Source: Micromonospora musae
Lineage (GTDB): Bacteria > Actinomycetota > Actinomycetes > Mycobacteriales > Micromonosporaceae
Direction: 5' to 3'
Assembly (NCBI RefSeq): GCF_003626635.1
Contig: NZ_RAZT01000010.1
Span: 186,001-250,000, forward strand
Length of the DNA: 64,000 nt
The translations under genes and the position numbers were made by a program. Of this stretch, positions 1 to 7,402 are shown piece by piece. The notes beneath the pieces are model-generated. The model searched no databases. It saw nothing but the letters and a program-made list of their open reading frames with translations, and had not been told where the DNA came from. Numbering within the stretch: the first letter of the stretch is position 1; each line of letters starts with the position of its first letter.

Positions 1-21
1 CGGGTGGCCGGCGGGTCGGAT

Positions 22-567
22 CTACCGTCCGGCGTCCGGTGCGGTGACGGGCGACAGGTCGAGCCACATGAGGACCTCGTCCCGGTCGTCGCCGGGCGTC
101 ACCCGCAGCGCCCGGGGCAGCCGGCCGATCTCCCGGTAGCCGAGCCGGCCGTAGAAGTGGTCGAGCCCGAGCCCGTCCCGCAGGGTCACGTGCAGCGCCT
201 CGAAACCCAGCGTCCGGCCGATCCGTTCGGCCTTCCGCATCAGCTCCGACCCGTACCCCTTGCCCTGGGTGTCGGGGTGGACCATCACCCGCTTCAGCAC
301 ACACCAGTGCGCCTTGAGCGTGAACCGGTTGTCGGCGAAGATCAGCGCGGCGACGAGCCGTTCGCCCTCGTAACCGAGCAGCAGCCGGTCCGGCCCGCCG
401 GTGATCCCCGCGAACGTCGGATCGGCGAGGGCGCGTACGTCGGAGGTGGTCACCGGCGGCACGAAGCCGACGGCACCGCCGGCGTTGCTGACCTCCGCCC
501 AGAGCATCACGATCTGTTCGCGCAGCTCAGGGGTCAGCTCGGGGTCGAGGACGAAGCGCAGGCTCAC
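22..567 (-). CDS. GNAT family N-acetyltransferase
   Basis: This is a 181-residue acetyltransferase that would move an acetyl group from acetyl-CoA to an unknown amine. The GNAT core is visible: a beta-strand followed by the acetyl-CoA loop VMVHPDTQGKGYGSEL, then the C-terminal LDHFYGRLGYREIGR strand typical of GNAT motif B. The reading frame stays open upstream to 675, but that part runs through tRNA-Leu. I therefore start at the GTG at 567, which has a GTGAGG stretch about 9 bases upstream. A GTG at 582 is an alternative. It is the first gene downstream of tRNA-Leu on the same strand. The substrate cannot be inferred. Confidence 0.85.
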   Translation of the reverse strand: MSLRFVLDPELTPELREQIVMLWAEVSNAGGAVGFVPPVTTSDVRALADPTFAGITGGPDRLLLGYEGERLVAALIFADNRFTLKAHWCVLKRVMVHPDTQGKGYGSELMRKAERIGRTLGFEALHVTLRDGLGLDHFYGRLGYREIGRLPRALRVTPGDDRDEVLMWLDLSPVTAPDAGR

Positions 568-634
568 ACCCGCAATCCTCACTGCGTGAGGTGCCACCTG
601 CCTCGCGTTCGTGATCTTCGCGACATCGTTGTGG

Positions 635-717
635 TGCGGGAGGGGGGTTTCGAACCCCCACGTCCTCTCGGACACAGGCTCCTAAGGCCTGCGCGTCTGC
701 CGTTCCGCCACTCCCGC
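635..717 (-). tRNA. tRNA-Leu (anticodon TAG)
   Basis: The 83-nt class II tRNA is read on the minus strand. The acceptor stem GCGGGAG pairs with CTCCCGC (636-642), and A73 is at 635. The anticodon stem CAGGC/GCCTG encloses the loop CTTAGGA, giving anticodon TAG at 684-682, which reads CUA codons. There is a long variable arm, and the T-arm loop is TTCGAAA. CCA is not encoded. The 5' half is also the 3' end of the upstream HNH gene. Confidence 0.95.
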
Positions 718-1608
718 CGACCCGATGAGTCTAGAGCGTCGCGCTGCGACGGTCTGCAGTCCCGCCCGCCGCAGCGCGTTCGACACCGTGCCGTGGCTGA
801 TCACGCATTCGCCGGCGGTGACCGCACTGATGAGGTCGGCGAGTTTGCGCGGGCCGAGCTCCGGGTTCGCGAGGGCGTGGTGCACGACGACATCGTCGAG
901 AGTTGGTCTGCGCGATGACCCGGCCGCGGGTGCCAGAGTGCCCCGAGCGGCGAGCCGCGCGCGAAGGCGCGCGACGTGATTGCGGTGACATCCGATCCGC
1001 CGCGCGGCCTCTCCCGGGCCGAGAGCTCCCCGCTCCACCTGCCGGATGATGTCCTCCTTCTGTTCCGCCGACGGCCGACCCCAATCCGGTGGCGGTGGCG
1101 GTTCGACGGCCGGTAGGGATGCGGTGGACGGCCCGGAGGCGTTCTTGCTCCGGCCGGCGTACGTGTCGGTCTGGCTGTGGCAGTTGGGGCAGAGGATCCG
1201 CAGGTTGGGCGGCCGGTTGTCCAGGAAGTCGCCGTTGACGTGGTCGACGTGCAGGGTCAGTGGCTTGCCTCTCCACACCGGCCCGATGCCGCACTCCTCG
1301 CACTCCTCGGGCACGCCGATCTCGGCCAGCGCCCACTTCAGCCTGGTGCCGGGCGTGCGACGCGCGTCGGTTGGCAGCTGCACGAGCAGCTCCGACGAGC
1401 TGGTCCGCCGCGGGCTGCGGTGCCCCTTGTTGTGCGCTTGCCCGGTGAAGTGCGACGTGTCGATGCCGAAGCGTTTGAGCTGCCGGCTGATGTGCGCGTG
1501 CGAGCCACCACTGACCCGTACGCCGAGCAGCCGCATCACCTCGGTGATGCTGCGCGCGCCTGCCGCGGCCTCGGCGAGCGCCGCCGGAGAGTATTTGTAT
1601 CGGACCAC
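682..1608 (-). CDS. HNH endonuclease with flanking helix-turn-helix regions
   Basis: The protein has 308 residues. The N-terminal 60 residues contain an HTH-like segment (SITEVMRLLGVRVSGGSHAH). The central HNH nuclease fold carries two zinc-binding Cys pairs (CEECGIG and CPNCH) around LHVDHVNGDFLDNRPPN, where the HxxH-N pattern supplies the metal and catalytic residues. A second HTH (GEAARRIGCHRNHVARL) follows. It should be a metal-dependent DNA-nicking or cleaving enzyme; whether it acts as a homing, defence or housekeeping nuclease is unknown. Start GTG 1608 lies inside a 13-bp inverted repeat and has no good ribosome-binding site. The last 12 codons lie inside tRNA-Leu, and the TAG stop is exactly the tRNA anticodon. 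Confidence 0.85.
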   Translation of the reverse strand: MVRYKYSPAALAEAAAGARSITEVMRLLGVRVSGGSHAHISRQLKRFGIDTSHFTGQAHNKGHRSPRRTSSSELLVQLPTDARRTPGTRLKWALAEIGVPEECEECGIGPVWRGKPLTLHVDHVNGDFLDNRPPNLRILCPNCHSQTDTYAGRSKNASGPSTASLPAVEPPPPPDWGRPSAEQKEDIIRQVERGALGPGEAARRIGCHRNHVARLRARLAARGTLAPAAGSSRRPTLDDVVVHHALANPELGPRKLADLISAVTAGECVISHGTVSNALRRAGLQTVAARRSRLIGSAGVAERQTRRP

Positions 1609-1632
1609 TCACGCAAGGTAGTGGTCCGATAC
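1597..1632. repeat. 13-bp perfect inverted repeat over the HNH start codon
   Basis: GTATCGGACCACT (1597-1609) and AGTGGTCCGATAC (1620-1632) are perfect inverted copies with a 10-nt spacer. The left arm contains the GTG start of the HNH gene. The right arm ends just beyond the stop codon of bcp, which lies upstream on the same strand. It could be an operator, an mRNA hairpin that hides the start, or the terminator of bcp; position alone does not separate these. Confidence 0.7.
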
Positions 1633-1638
1633 GACACG

Positions 1639-2112
1639 TCAGTCGAGGCCGAGGTCGCGGCGGAGCTTGGCGACGTGTCCGGTGGCCTTGACGTTGTAGA
1701 GCGCCCGTTCGATCTTCCCGTCGGGGTCGATGACGAAGGTGGAGCGGATCACGCCGGTCACGGTCTTGCCGTAGAGCTGCTTCTCGCCGTACGCGCCGTA
1801 GGCGGTCAGCACGCTCTTGTCGGGGTCGGAGACGAGCGGGAAGGTGATGGCGTCCCGGTCGCGGAACTTGGCCAGCTTCTCCGGCTTGTCCGGCGAGATG
1901 CCGACCACCTCGAAGCCGGCGGCCTGGAGCGAGGCGAGCGAGTCACGGAAGTCACAGGCCTGCTTGGTGCAGCCGGGGGTCATCGCCGCCGGGTAGGCGT
2001 AGAGGATCACCCGGCGACCGTGTAGGTCGGCCAGGGAGAGCGTGTCGCCGGTGTCGGTGGGCAGGGCGAACTCGGGCGCCGGGTCACCGGGGGAGAGGCG
2101 GGAAGCGGTCAT
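1639..2112 (-). CDS. bcp: Thioredoxin-dependent peroxiredoxin, BCP type
   Basis: The 157-residue cytoplasmic thiol peroxidase would reduce H2O2 and organic hydroperoxides using thioredoxin. The signature PAAMTPGCTKQACDFRD shows the peroxidatic Cys followed five residues later by the resolving Cys, as in bacterioferritin comigratory proteins. Length matches the family (about 155). The start ATG at 2112 is followed by the expected GDPAPEF segment. It lies 30 bases upstream of the HNH start on the same strand, with a hairpin between them. Confidence 0.95.
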   Translation of the reverse strand: MTASRLSPGDPAPEFALPTDTGDTLSLADLHGRRVILYAYPAAMTPGCTKQACDFRDSLASLQAAGFEVVGISPDKPEKLAKFRDRDAITFPLVSDPDKSVLTAYGAYGEKQLYGKTVTGVIRSTFVIDPDGKIERALYNVKATGHVAKLRRDLGLD

Positions 2113-2190
2113 TGCCCGACCCTACCGCTGGGGGTGGTCGCCGGGCCGGTGCCGGCACCCGGCCGTTTGTTGATCAACACCGGGGCTTAA

Positions 2191-2205
2191 TGCCAGCTCT
2201 TTGCA
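2191..2205. promoter_or_regulatory. Candidate Nur (nickel-responsive Fur family) box
   Basis: TGCCA-N5-TTGCA lies about 85-100 bases before cbiM. It differs by one base from the Streptomyces Nur consensus tGCaa-N5-ttGCa, quoted from memory. Its place in front of a Ni/Co-type ECF transporter makes a metal-responsive role plausible. With only ten defined positions it could be chance. Confidence 0.4.
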
Positions 2206-2288
2206 AGAGAAAGGTTCGGGAAATAGGCTGATCCAGCCGGCGCGGACGGGCCCGCCGACGCGTGGGAGGTCGCGTGGAAACCCTGGCG

Positions 2289-2990
2289 ATGCACATCTCT
2301 AACGGGATCATCAACGGTCCCGTGGCCGCGATATTCGCGGCACTCGCACTGGCGACCCTGACCGCCTGCGTGCTGCGCGGGCGACGGGACCTCGACGACC
2401 GCCTCGCGCCGATGGCCGGGCTGGTCGCCGCGTTCATCTTCGCCGTGCAGATGCTCAACTTCCCGATCTTCACCGCCGGCGTCAGCGGCCACCTGCTCGG
2501 TGGGGCGCTCGCCGCGATGCTGGTCGGCCCCTGGGTCGGCGCGCTCTGCGTCTCGGTCGTGCTGGTCGTGCAGGCACTGGTCTTCGGTGACGGCGGCGTG
2601 GCGATGCTCGGTCTGAACATCACCAACATGGCGCTCATCGGCACCGCCGCGGGCTACCTGCTCATCGCGCTGCTGCTGCGGGTGCTGCCCCGTACGTCGG
2701 CCGGCCTGGCGGTGACCGCCTTCGTCTCCGCCCTGATGAGCGTGGTGGTCGCGTCGCAGGGCTTCATCCTGGAGTACTGGCTGGGCGGCACCACCGATCT
2801 CGGCAGCAACCTGGCGGGCCTGGCCGGCACGATGGCCGGCGCGCACCTGTTCATCGGCATCGGCGAGGGCCTGATCACCGCGACCACGGTGGTCACCGTC
2901 GCCAAGGTCCGTCCCGACCTCGTCTACGCGCTGCGCGGGCTGCGCCCCGCCGCCGCGCCCACCGTTGCGGCTGTCGGAGGTGTCCGGTGA
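2289..2990 (+). CDS. cbiM: ECF transporter substrate-binding membrane subunit (CbiM/NikM)
   Basis: The protein has 233 residues and at least six hydrophobic segments. It is the substrate-specificity subunit of an energy-coupling-factor importer for Ni2+ or Co2+. In NikM/CbiM the metal is held by the N-terminal Met-His and a second His. Here ATG 2289 gives MHISNGIINGP at the N-terminus, and a later GHLLGG supplies the other His, so I prefer this start. In-frame GTG codons at 2262 and 2274 are alternatives; the one at 2274 has a closer GGGAGG, so the start is not settled. The gene overlaps the next one by 4 bases (GTGA) and heads a four-gene operon. Ni versus Co cannot be read from the protein; an upstream Nur-like site favours Ni. 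Confidence 0.9.
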   Translation: MHISNGIINGPVAAIFAALALATLTACVLRGRRDLDDRLAPMAGLVAAFIFAVQMLNFPIFTAGVSGHLLGGALAAMLVGPWVGALCVSVVLVVQALVFGDGGVAMLGLNITNMALIGTAAGYLLIALLLRVLPRTSAGLAVTAFVSALMSVVVASQGFILEYWLGGTTDLGSNLAGLAGTMAGAHLFIGIGEGLITATTVVTVAKVRPDLVYALRGLRPAAAPTVAAVGGVR

Positions 2991-3406
2991 GCAAGCGTCT
3001 CTGGGCTTTCATCGGCGGCGGCCTGCTGGTCGCCCTGGTACTGGCCGGCGTGGTCTGCAACTACGCCTCGTCCCACCCGGACGGGCTGGACTCCTCGCTG
3101 CTCAAGGGCTGCACCGTCGACGCCGACGACAACATCGTGGGCGGCAGCTGCCCGGCCCAGCAGGCCAAGGATCACGAGCTGGCCGACAGCCCGCTGGCCG
3201 ACTACGGCGTACGCGGCGTCGAGAACGGCTTCCTCTCCACCGGCCTCTCCGGGGTGCTCGGCGTACTGCTGACCTTCGCCATCGGGGGCGGCGCCTTCTG
3301 GCTGCTGCGCCGCCGCTCGTCCGGTGCGACGGCGGAGACCGACGGGGAGCCCGGCGGCGACGCGACCGTCGACGGCGCGACGCCGACCCCGGCCGGGCGG
3401 AGCTGA
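2987..3406 (+). CDS. PDGLE domain protein, ECF transporter accessory subunit (NikN/CbiN-like)
   Basis: The protein has 139 residues, with a membrane helix at 7-25 and a second near 88-107. Between them is an extracytoplasmic loop beginning SSHPDGLD, the PDGLE-domain signature. These small proteins assist metal loading of CbiM/NikM in Ni/Co ECF importers. The tail is Gly/Thr-rich and probably cytoplasmic. Start GTG 2987 overlaps the cbiM stop (GTGA), indicating translational coupling. It sits between the M and Q subunits, as expected for this operon type. Confidence 0.88.
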   Translation: MSKRLWAFIGGGLLVALVLAGVVCNYASSHPDGLDSSLLKGCTVDADDNIVGGSCPAQQAKDHELADSPLADYGVRGVENGFLSTGLSGVLGVLLTFAIGGGAFWLLRRRSSGATAETDGEPGGDATVDGATPTPAGRS

Positions 3407-3411
3407 CTGCG

Positions 3412-4182
3412 GTGGGAGCCGGTCACTCGCACGTGCTGTACCGCGAGAGCGCGTCGCCGGTGCACCGGCTTCCGCCGGAGGTCAAGGTCGTGGCGATGGT
3501 GGTCTTCACCATCGCGGTGGTGGCCACCCCGCGCGAGGCGTTCTGGGCCTTCGGCGGGTACGCCCTGCTGGTGGCGGCGGTGGCGGCGCTGGCCCGGGTG
3601 GGCCCCCGCTGGCTGCTCGGCCGGGCCCTGATCGAGCTGCCGTTCGTGCTCTTCGCGATCGCGCTGCCGTTCCTCGGTTCGGGCGAGCGGATCACCGTCG
3701 TCGGGCTGCACCTCTCCGTGGACGGCCTCTACGGCAGCTGGAACATCCTGGCGAAGGGCACGCTCGGCGTCCTCGCGTCGCTGCTGCTCGCCGCGACCAC
3801 CACCACCCGGGACCTGATCCTCGGTCTGGATCGGCTGCGCTGCCCGCAGCTGCTCACCCAGATCGCCAGCTTCATGCTGCGCTACCTCGACGTGCTGGTC
3901 GGTGAGGCGCGGCGGATGCGGGTGGCCCGGATCTCCCGGGGCGACGACCCGCGGTTCCTCTGGCAGCTGCGCGGCTTCGCCGCCGGCATCGGCGCGCTCT
4001 TCCTGCGGGCGTTCGAGCGGGGCGAGCGGGTGTATTTGGCGATGCTGTCGCGCGGCTACTCGGGCCGGATGCCGGCGGTCTGGCAGGGGGCGGGCGCGGC
4101 CACCGCTGGGCAGTGGCTCGTCGCGGCCACGGTGCCGGCGCTCGCGGCCTCGATCGCGGCGACCGCCCTGGTGCTGGGATGA
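3412..4182 (+). CDS. cbiQ: ECF transporter transmembrane component (EcfT, CbiQ family)
   Basis: The 256-residue integral membrane subunit couples ATP hydrolysis by CbiO to metal uptake through CbiM. It has four to five hydrophobic helices and the two cytoplasmic EcfT coupling motifs: RISRGDDP in the middle and MLSRGYSGRMP near the C-terminus, each carrying the conserved Arg-Gly. Start GTG 3412 follows a GGCGGAG ribosome-binding site 6 bases after the stop of the PDGLE gene. The stop overlaps cbiO by 4 bases (ATGA). Confidence 0.93.
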   Translation: MGAGHSHVLYRESASPVHRLPPEVKVVAMVVFTIAVVATPREAFWAFGGYALLVAAVAALARVGPRWLLGRALIELPFVLFAIALPFLGSGERITVVGLHLSVDGLYGSWNILAKGTLGVLASLLLAATTTTRDLILGLDRLRCPQLLTQIASFMLRYLDVLVGEARRMRVARISRGDDPRFLWQLRGFAAGIGALFLRAFERGERVYLAMLSRGYSGRMPAVWQGAGAATAGQWLVAATVPALAASIAATALVLG

Positions 4183-4952
4183 TTGGCGTCGTGCAGCCGA
4201 CACCAGCCAGCCTGGACGTCCACGGCGTCCGTTACGCGTACCCCGACGGGCATGTGGCCCTGCACGGGGTGGATCTCACCGTGCCGCGCGGCGAACGGGT
4301 GGCCCTGCTCGGCCCGAACGGTGCCGGTAAGACCACGTTGGTGCTGCACCTGAACGGCATCCTCACCCCCACCGAGGGCAGCGTGAGCGTCGGCGGGCTG
4401 ACCGTGACGCCGGACCGGCCCACCCTCGCCGAGGTGCGGCGTCGGGTGGGCATCGTCTTTCAGGACCCGGACGACCAGCTCTTCCTGCCCACCGTCGCGG
4501 AGGACGTGGCGTTCGGCCCGGCGAACCTGGGGTTGCGGGGGGCGGAGTTGGCCGCGCGGGTCGACGAGGCGCTCGCCGCGGTCGGCATGGCCGAGCATCG
4601 GGATCGCGCCCCGCACCACCTCTCGTTCGGGCAGCGCCGCCGGGTGGCGGTGGCCACCGTGCTCGCGATGCGTCCGGAGATCCTGGTGCTCGACGAGCCG
4701 TCGTCGAACCTCGACCCGGCGGCCCGGCGCGAGCTGGCGGAGATCCTCCGCACGCTGCCGGTGACGATGCTCATGGTGACCCACGACCTGCCGTACGCCG
4801 CTGAGCTCTGCGACCGCGCGGTGATCCTCGACGCCGGGCGGATCGTCGCCGACGCCCCCACCGCCGAACTGCTCGCCGACGCCGACCGGCTGGCCCGGCA
4901 CCGCCTGGAGCTGCCCTACGGCTTCGACCCCCGGGCCGCCGCCCGCTCCTGA
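4179..4952 (+). CDS. cbiO: ECF transporter ATP-binding protein (CbiO)
   Basis: The 257-residue ABC ATPase powers the Ni/Co ECF importer. Walker A is LLGPNGAGKTTL, the Q-loop is VFQDPDDQLF, the signature is LSFGQRRRVAVA, Walker B is ILVLDEPSSNLDP and the switch His is in MVTHDLPYA. ATG 4179 overlaps the cbiQ stop. Only one ATPase gene is present, so a homodimer is likely. The last 37 bases overlap the 3' end of the convergent exported-protein gene, with no room for a terminator. Confidence 0.95.
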   Translation: MIGVVQPTPASLDVHGVRYAYPDGHVALHGVDLTVPRGERVALLGPNGAGKTTLVLHLNGILTPTEGSVSVGGLTVTPDRPTLAEVRRRVGIVFQDPDDQLFLPTVAEDVAFGPANLGLRGAELAARVDEALAAVGMAEHRDRAPHHLSFGQRRRVAVATVLAMRPEILVLDEPSSNLDPAARRELAEILRTLPVTMLMVTHDLPYAAELCDRAVILDAGRIVADAPTAELLADADRLARHRLELPYGFDPRAAARS

Positions 4953-6133
4953 CCTCCGGCGCCCGCGGTCGCGCCCGAAGCGGCGACGGCTGTGGCGGTG
5001 CCGGGCTCTGCGGCGGCGGCGCTTCCCGCCTCCGCGTCGGGGCTGGTCGCCCCGGCCGCCGATCCCGGCCGGGGCGTGGAGCTGCGTGCCGCGTGCAGGC
5101 GCAGGACCCCGGCGGCCGTGGCGCCTACCCCGGTGATCAGGACGGTTGCGACGAGCACTCGTGCGAACGTGGCCGACCAGGGGGCCGGGGCGATGGCGCG
5201 GGCGAAGACGGTGGCGTTCGCCGCCCCGGCGAAGAGCGCCAGGCAGGCGCCGGCGAGCGCCACGGCGAAGTCGGCGGCGGGCCTTCGGGCCAGGGCGTAC
5301 GCGCCGGTCACGATCGCGCCGAGGCCGGTGAGCAGCGCCCAGAGCTGCCCGCTGAGCAGCCCGAGCAGCAGTCCGCCGAACCCCTCGGCGCCGGCGTCCA
5401 GCGCACGACCCACGGTGTACGCCACCGCTGCCGTACCGCCGGCGACCAGCAGCGCGCCCAGGCCGGCGATCGCTCGCCCGCCGGGTACGGAGGCGGCCGC
5501 GAGCAGCCCGAGCGCACCGACCGCGAGCAGGCCGACGATCGTCGCGGCCCACCAGCTGTACGCGTCGGGCGGCGGTACCCAGTCGAGCGTGCCGTGGATC
5601 TCCATCGGCTCCGCCCCGTCGCGCAGCGGCACCGACCAGTCCCGGACCCGGTGTTCCCGGTCGGGGGCGGCGAGCGCGGCGGGCGGCGGCGCGGCTTCCT
5701 GGTACAACGCGCGCTGGTCGTGCCAGCGCACGCTCGGCTCGTCGGAGACCCGTCGCCAGGACGGCTCGGCGGCCGGGTCGGCCTCCGGCGGCAGCTTGGT
5801 CTCCCCGCTGATGGTGCGGTTGAGGTAGGTCGCGGGGGAGTGGGTGTTCTCGTAGACCCCGTCGGGGCCGACGCGCAGGTACGGCTCGCCGGAGTAGCCG
5901 ATCACCTCGACGGGTCGGCCGGTGTGGTTGGTCAGTTCGAGCCGGGCGCCCGCCTCGACCGTCCTGATCTCCAGCCCGTCGCGGGCCGGGGTGATGCCGG
6001 TGACGGTGGTCCGGTAGTCGGTGCCGTCGGGCGCGTCGGCGCCGTGCGCGGCGGCCGGTGCGGCGGTGGCGAGGGTCGCGGTGAGCGCGGCGGCGGCGAC
6101 CAACCCGGCCCGCGTCAGCTGGGTGCGGATCAC
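4916..6133 (-). CDS. Exported multi-pass membrane protein of the copper/redox cluster
   Basis: The protein has 405 residues. A signal peptide ends in TAAPAAA, giving a mature protein that starts with His (HGADAPDG). An extracytoplasmic domain of about 185 residues with several His (TNHTG, ENTHSP, VRWHDQR, MEIHG) is followed by about six hydrophobic helices (residues 190-345) and an Ala/Gly/Glu-rich tail. I do not know a biochemical function. The mature N-terminal His is shared with CopC and YcnI next door, where it binds Cu(II), so a copper role is inferred. It is the last gene of the ECF sigma-MauE-DsbA operon and starts inside the DsbA stop (4-base overlap). Confidence 0.85.
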   Translation of the reverse strand: MIRTQLTRAGLVAAAALTATLATAAPAAAHGADAPDGTDYRTTVTGITPARDGLEIRTVEAGARLELTNHTGRPVEVIGYSGEPYLRVGPDGVYENTHSPATYLNRTISGETKLPPEADPAAEPSWRRVSDEPSVRWHDQRALYQEAAPPPAALAAPDREHRVRDWSVPLRDGAEPMEIHGTLDWVPPPDAYSWWAATIVGLLAVGALGLLAAASVPGGRAIAGLGALLVAGGTAAVAYTVGRALDAGAEGFGGLLLGLLSGQLWALLTGLGAIVTGAYALARRPAADFAVALAGACLALFAGAANATVFARAIAPAPWSATFARVLVATVLITGVGATAAGVLRLHAARSSTPRPGSAAGATSPDAEAGSAAAAEPGTATAVAASGATAGAGGQERAAARGSKP

Positions 6134-6849
6134 TTGCCGGCCGCCTCCACGGCCGCCCGGAGCCCGTCCGGGCTGCGGTCGGCGACCTGCTCCCCGTCGA
6201 TGATCACGGTGGGTGTGCCGGTGACGTTGTTGCGGCTCGCAGTGTCGGTGACGTGCTCGGTCCAGGCCTTGAAGGTGCTGTCGCGGACGCAGGAGCCGAA
6301 GTCGTCGCGGTTCAGCCCCACGCCCGCGCCGATGTCGATCAGCTCGTCGTCGGTGAGCCCGGCGCTGCCCTCGGGCGGCTGCCGTTGGTAGAGCGCCTTG
6401 GCGTACTCGGCGAACCTGCCCTCGTCGGCCGCGCAGCCGGAGGCGGCGGAGGAGCGGGTGGAGTACTCGGTGGTGGAGAAGCGGTTGAGGTACGCCACCG
6501 GGTGGTAGACGGCGCGGATCCGGCCCTCGTTGATCAGCTGGTCGACGGTGGCGCCCGTGGTGTCCTGGAACTGCTTGCAGACCGGGCAGAGGAAGTCCTC
6601 GTAGATGTCGACGGTCACCGGGCCGGAGCCGACCACCACGCCGGTGCCGCCCTCGGCGGTGTTCTTCGGGGCGGTGAAGTCGTCCGACTTCTGGCTGGAC
6701 CAGACGCCCCAGCCGATCAGCCCGGCGATGAGCACGACGGCCACCGCGGTCACCGAGACCCAGATGGTGCGGCGGCGTCGGCGTTCCCGGGCGAGCTGCT
6801 GCTGGACGACCTTGGCGGCGGCGCCCTTCTGTCCTCTGCGACTACTCAT
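6130..6849 (-). CDS. Membrane-anchored DsbA-family thiol-disulfide oxidoreductase
   Basis: The protein has 239 residues: a basic N-terminus, one transmembrane helix (about 29-49), then an extracytoplasmic thioredoxin-like domain. The active site CPVC lies in DIYEDFLCPVCKQFQ, and the cis-Pro loop is TGTPTVIID. A second Cys pair (SGCAADEG, GSCVRD) lies in the helical insert, as in many actinobacterial DsbA-like proteins. It should form or reshuffle disulfides outside the membrane. MauE, encoded just upstream, may serve as its membrane redox partner. It overlaps mauE by 8 bases and the next gene by 4. Confidence 0.92.
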   Translation of the reverse strand: MSSRRGQKGAAAKVVQQQLARERRRRRTIWVSVTAVAVVLIAGLIGWGVWSSQKSDDFTAPKNTAEGGTGVVVGSGPVTVDIYEDFLCPVCKQFQDTTGATVDQLINEGRIRAVYHPVAYLNRFSTTEYSTRSSAASGCAADEGRFAEYAKALYQRQPPEGSAGLTDDELIDIGAGVGLNRDDFGSCVRDSTFKAWTEHVTDTASRNNVTGTPTVIIDGEQVADRSPDGLRAAVEAAGK

Positions 6850-7366
6850 CCTCGTCCTCCACGACGGGTTCTCCCGTCAGCCAGCCGTCCACCGAGACGG
6901 GCGTACGGGGCCAGATCAGTAGGAATCCCGCCATCACCAGGAATCCCAGGTCCCGAAGGATCTCCGGGAGGTAGCTCGGCGCCTGCCCCTCGGCGAGCTG
7001 CCCGCCGCTGCCGAAGCAGCCGCAGTCGATGGCGAGCCCCCTTGCCCAGGCCGACGCGATGCCCGTGATGAAGATCACCAGAAGGGCTGCGGAGATCCCC
7101 GCGGTGAGCCGGGTCGCCAGGCCCAACAGCAGGAGCACCCCCAGGGCCAGCTCGACGAAGGGCAGCGCGGCGCCGACCACTGTCGCCACGTCGTACGGCA
7201 GGACCTGGTAGGCGTTCACCGCCCGGCCGGAGGCGGCGAGGTCGTCGACCTTCGACGCGCCGGCGAGCAGCCACACGGCCGCCAGGCCGAGGCGGGCTGC
7301 CGTGCCCAACCAGGGCCGGACGGTGGGCCACCGCACGCCCCGGGTGCTCGGTGCTGTCACGGTCAT
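6842..7366 (-). CDS. MauE/DoxX-like membrane redox protein
   Basis: The 174-residue protein has four to five hydrophobic helices and the family motif DCGCFGSGG between the third and fourth. That Cys pair can exchange electrons with a thioredoxin-like partner. MauE supports disulfide formation in methylamine dehydrogenase maturation, but here the partner is most likely the adjacent DsbA-like protein. ATG 7366 has a GGAGGCGG ribosome-binding site about 10 bases upstream; the frame extends to 7384 without support. It is the second gene of the operon led by the ECF sigma factor. Confidence 0.9.
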   Translation of the reverse strand: MTVTAPSTRGVRWPTVRPWLGTAARLGLAAVWLLAGASKVDDLAASGRAVNAYQVLPYDVATVVGAALPFVELALGVLLLLGLATRLTAGISAALLVIFITGIASAWARGLAIDCGCFGSGGQLAEGQAPSYLPEILRDLGFLVMAGFLLIWPRTPVSVDGWLTGEPVVEDEDE

Positions 7367-7402
7367 TAGTCGTCCCGCCTCCACCGGAAGTTCCGCGCCC
7401 GG

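Noticed and set aside
2113..2288. Cobalamin riboswitch before cbiM
   Set aside because: I could not find the B12-box core or the expected paired elements in the 175-base leader. A Nur-like site explains control better.
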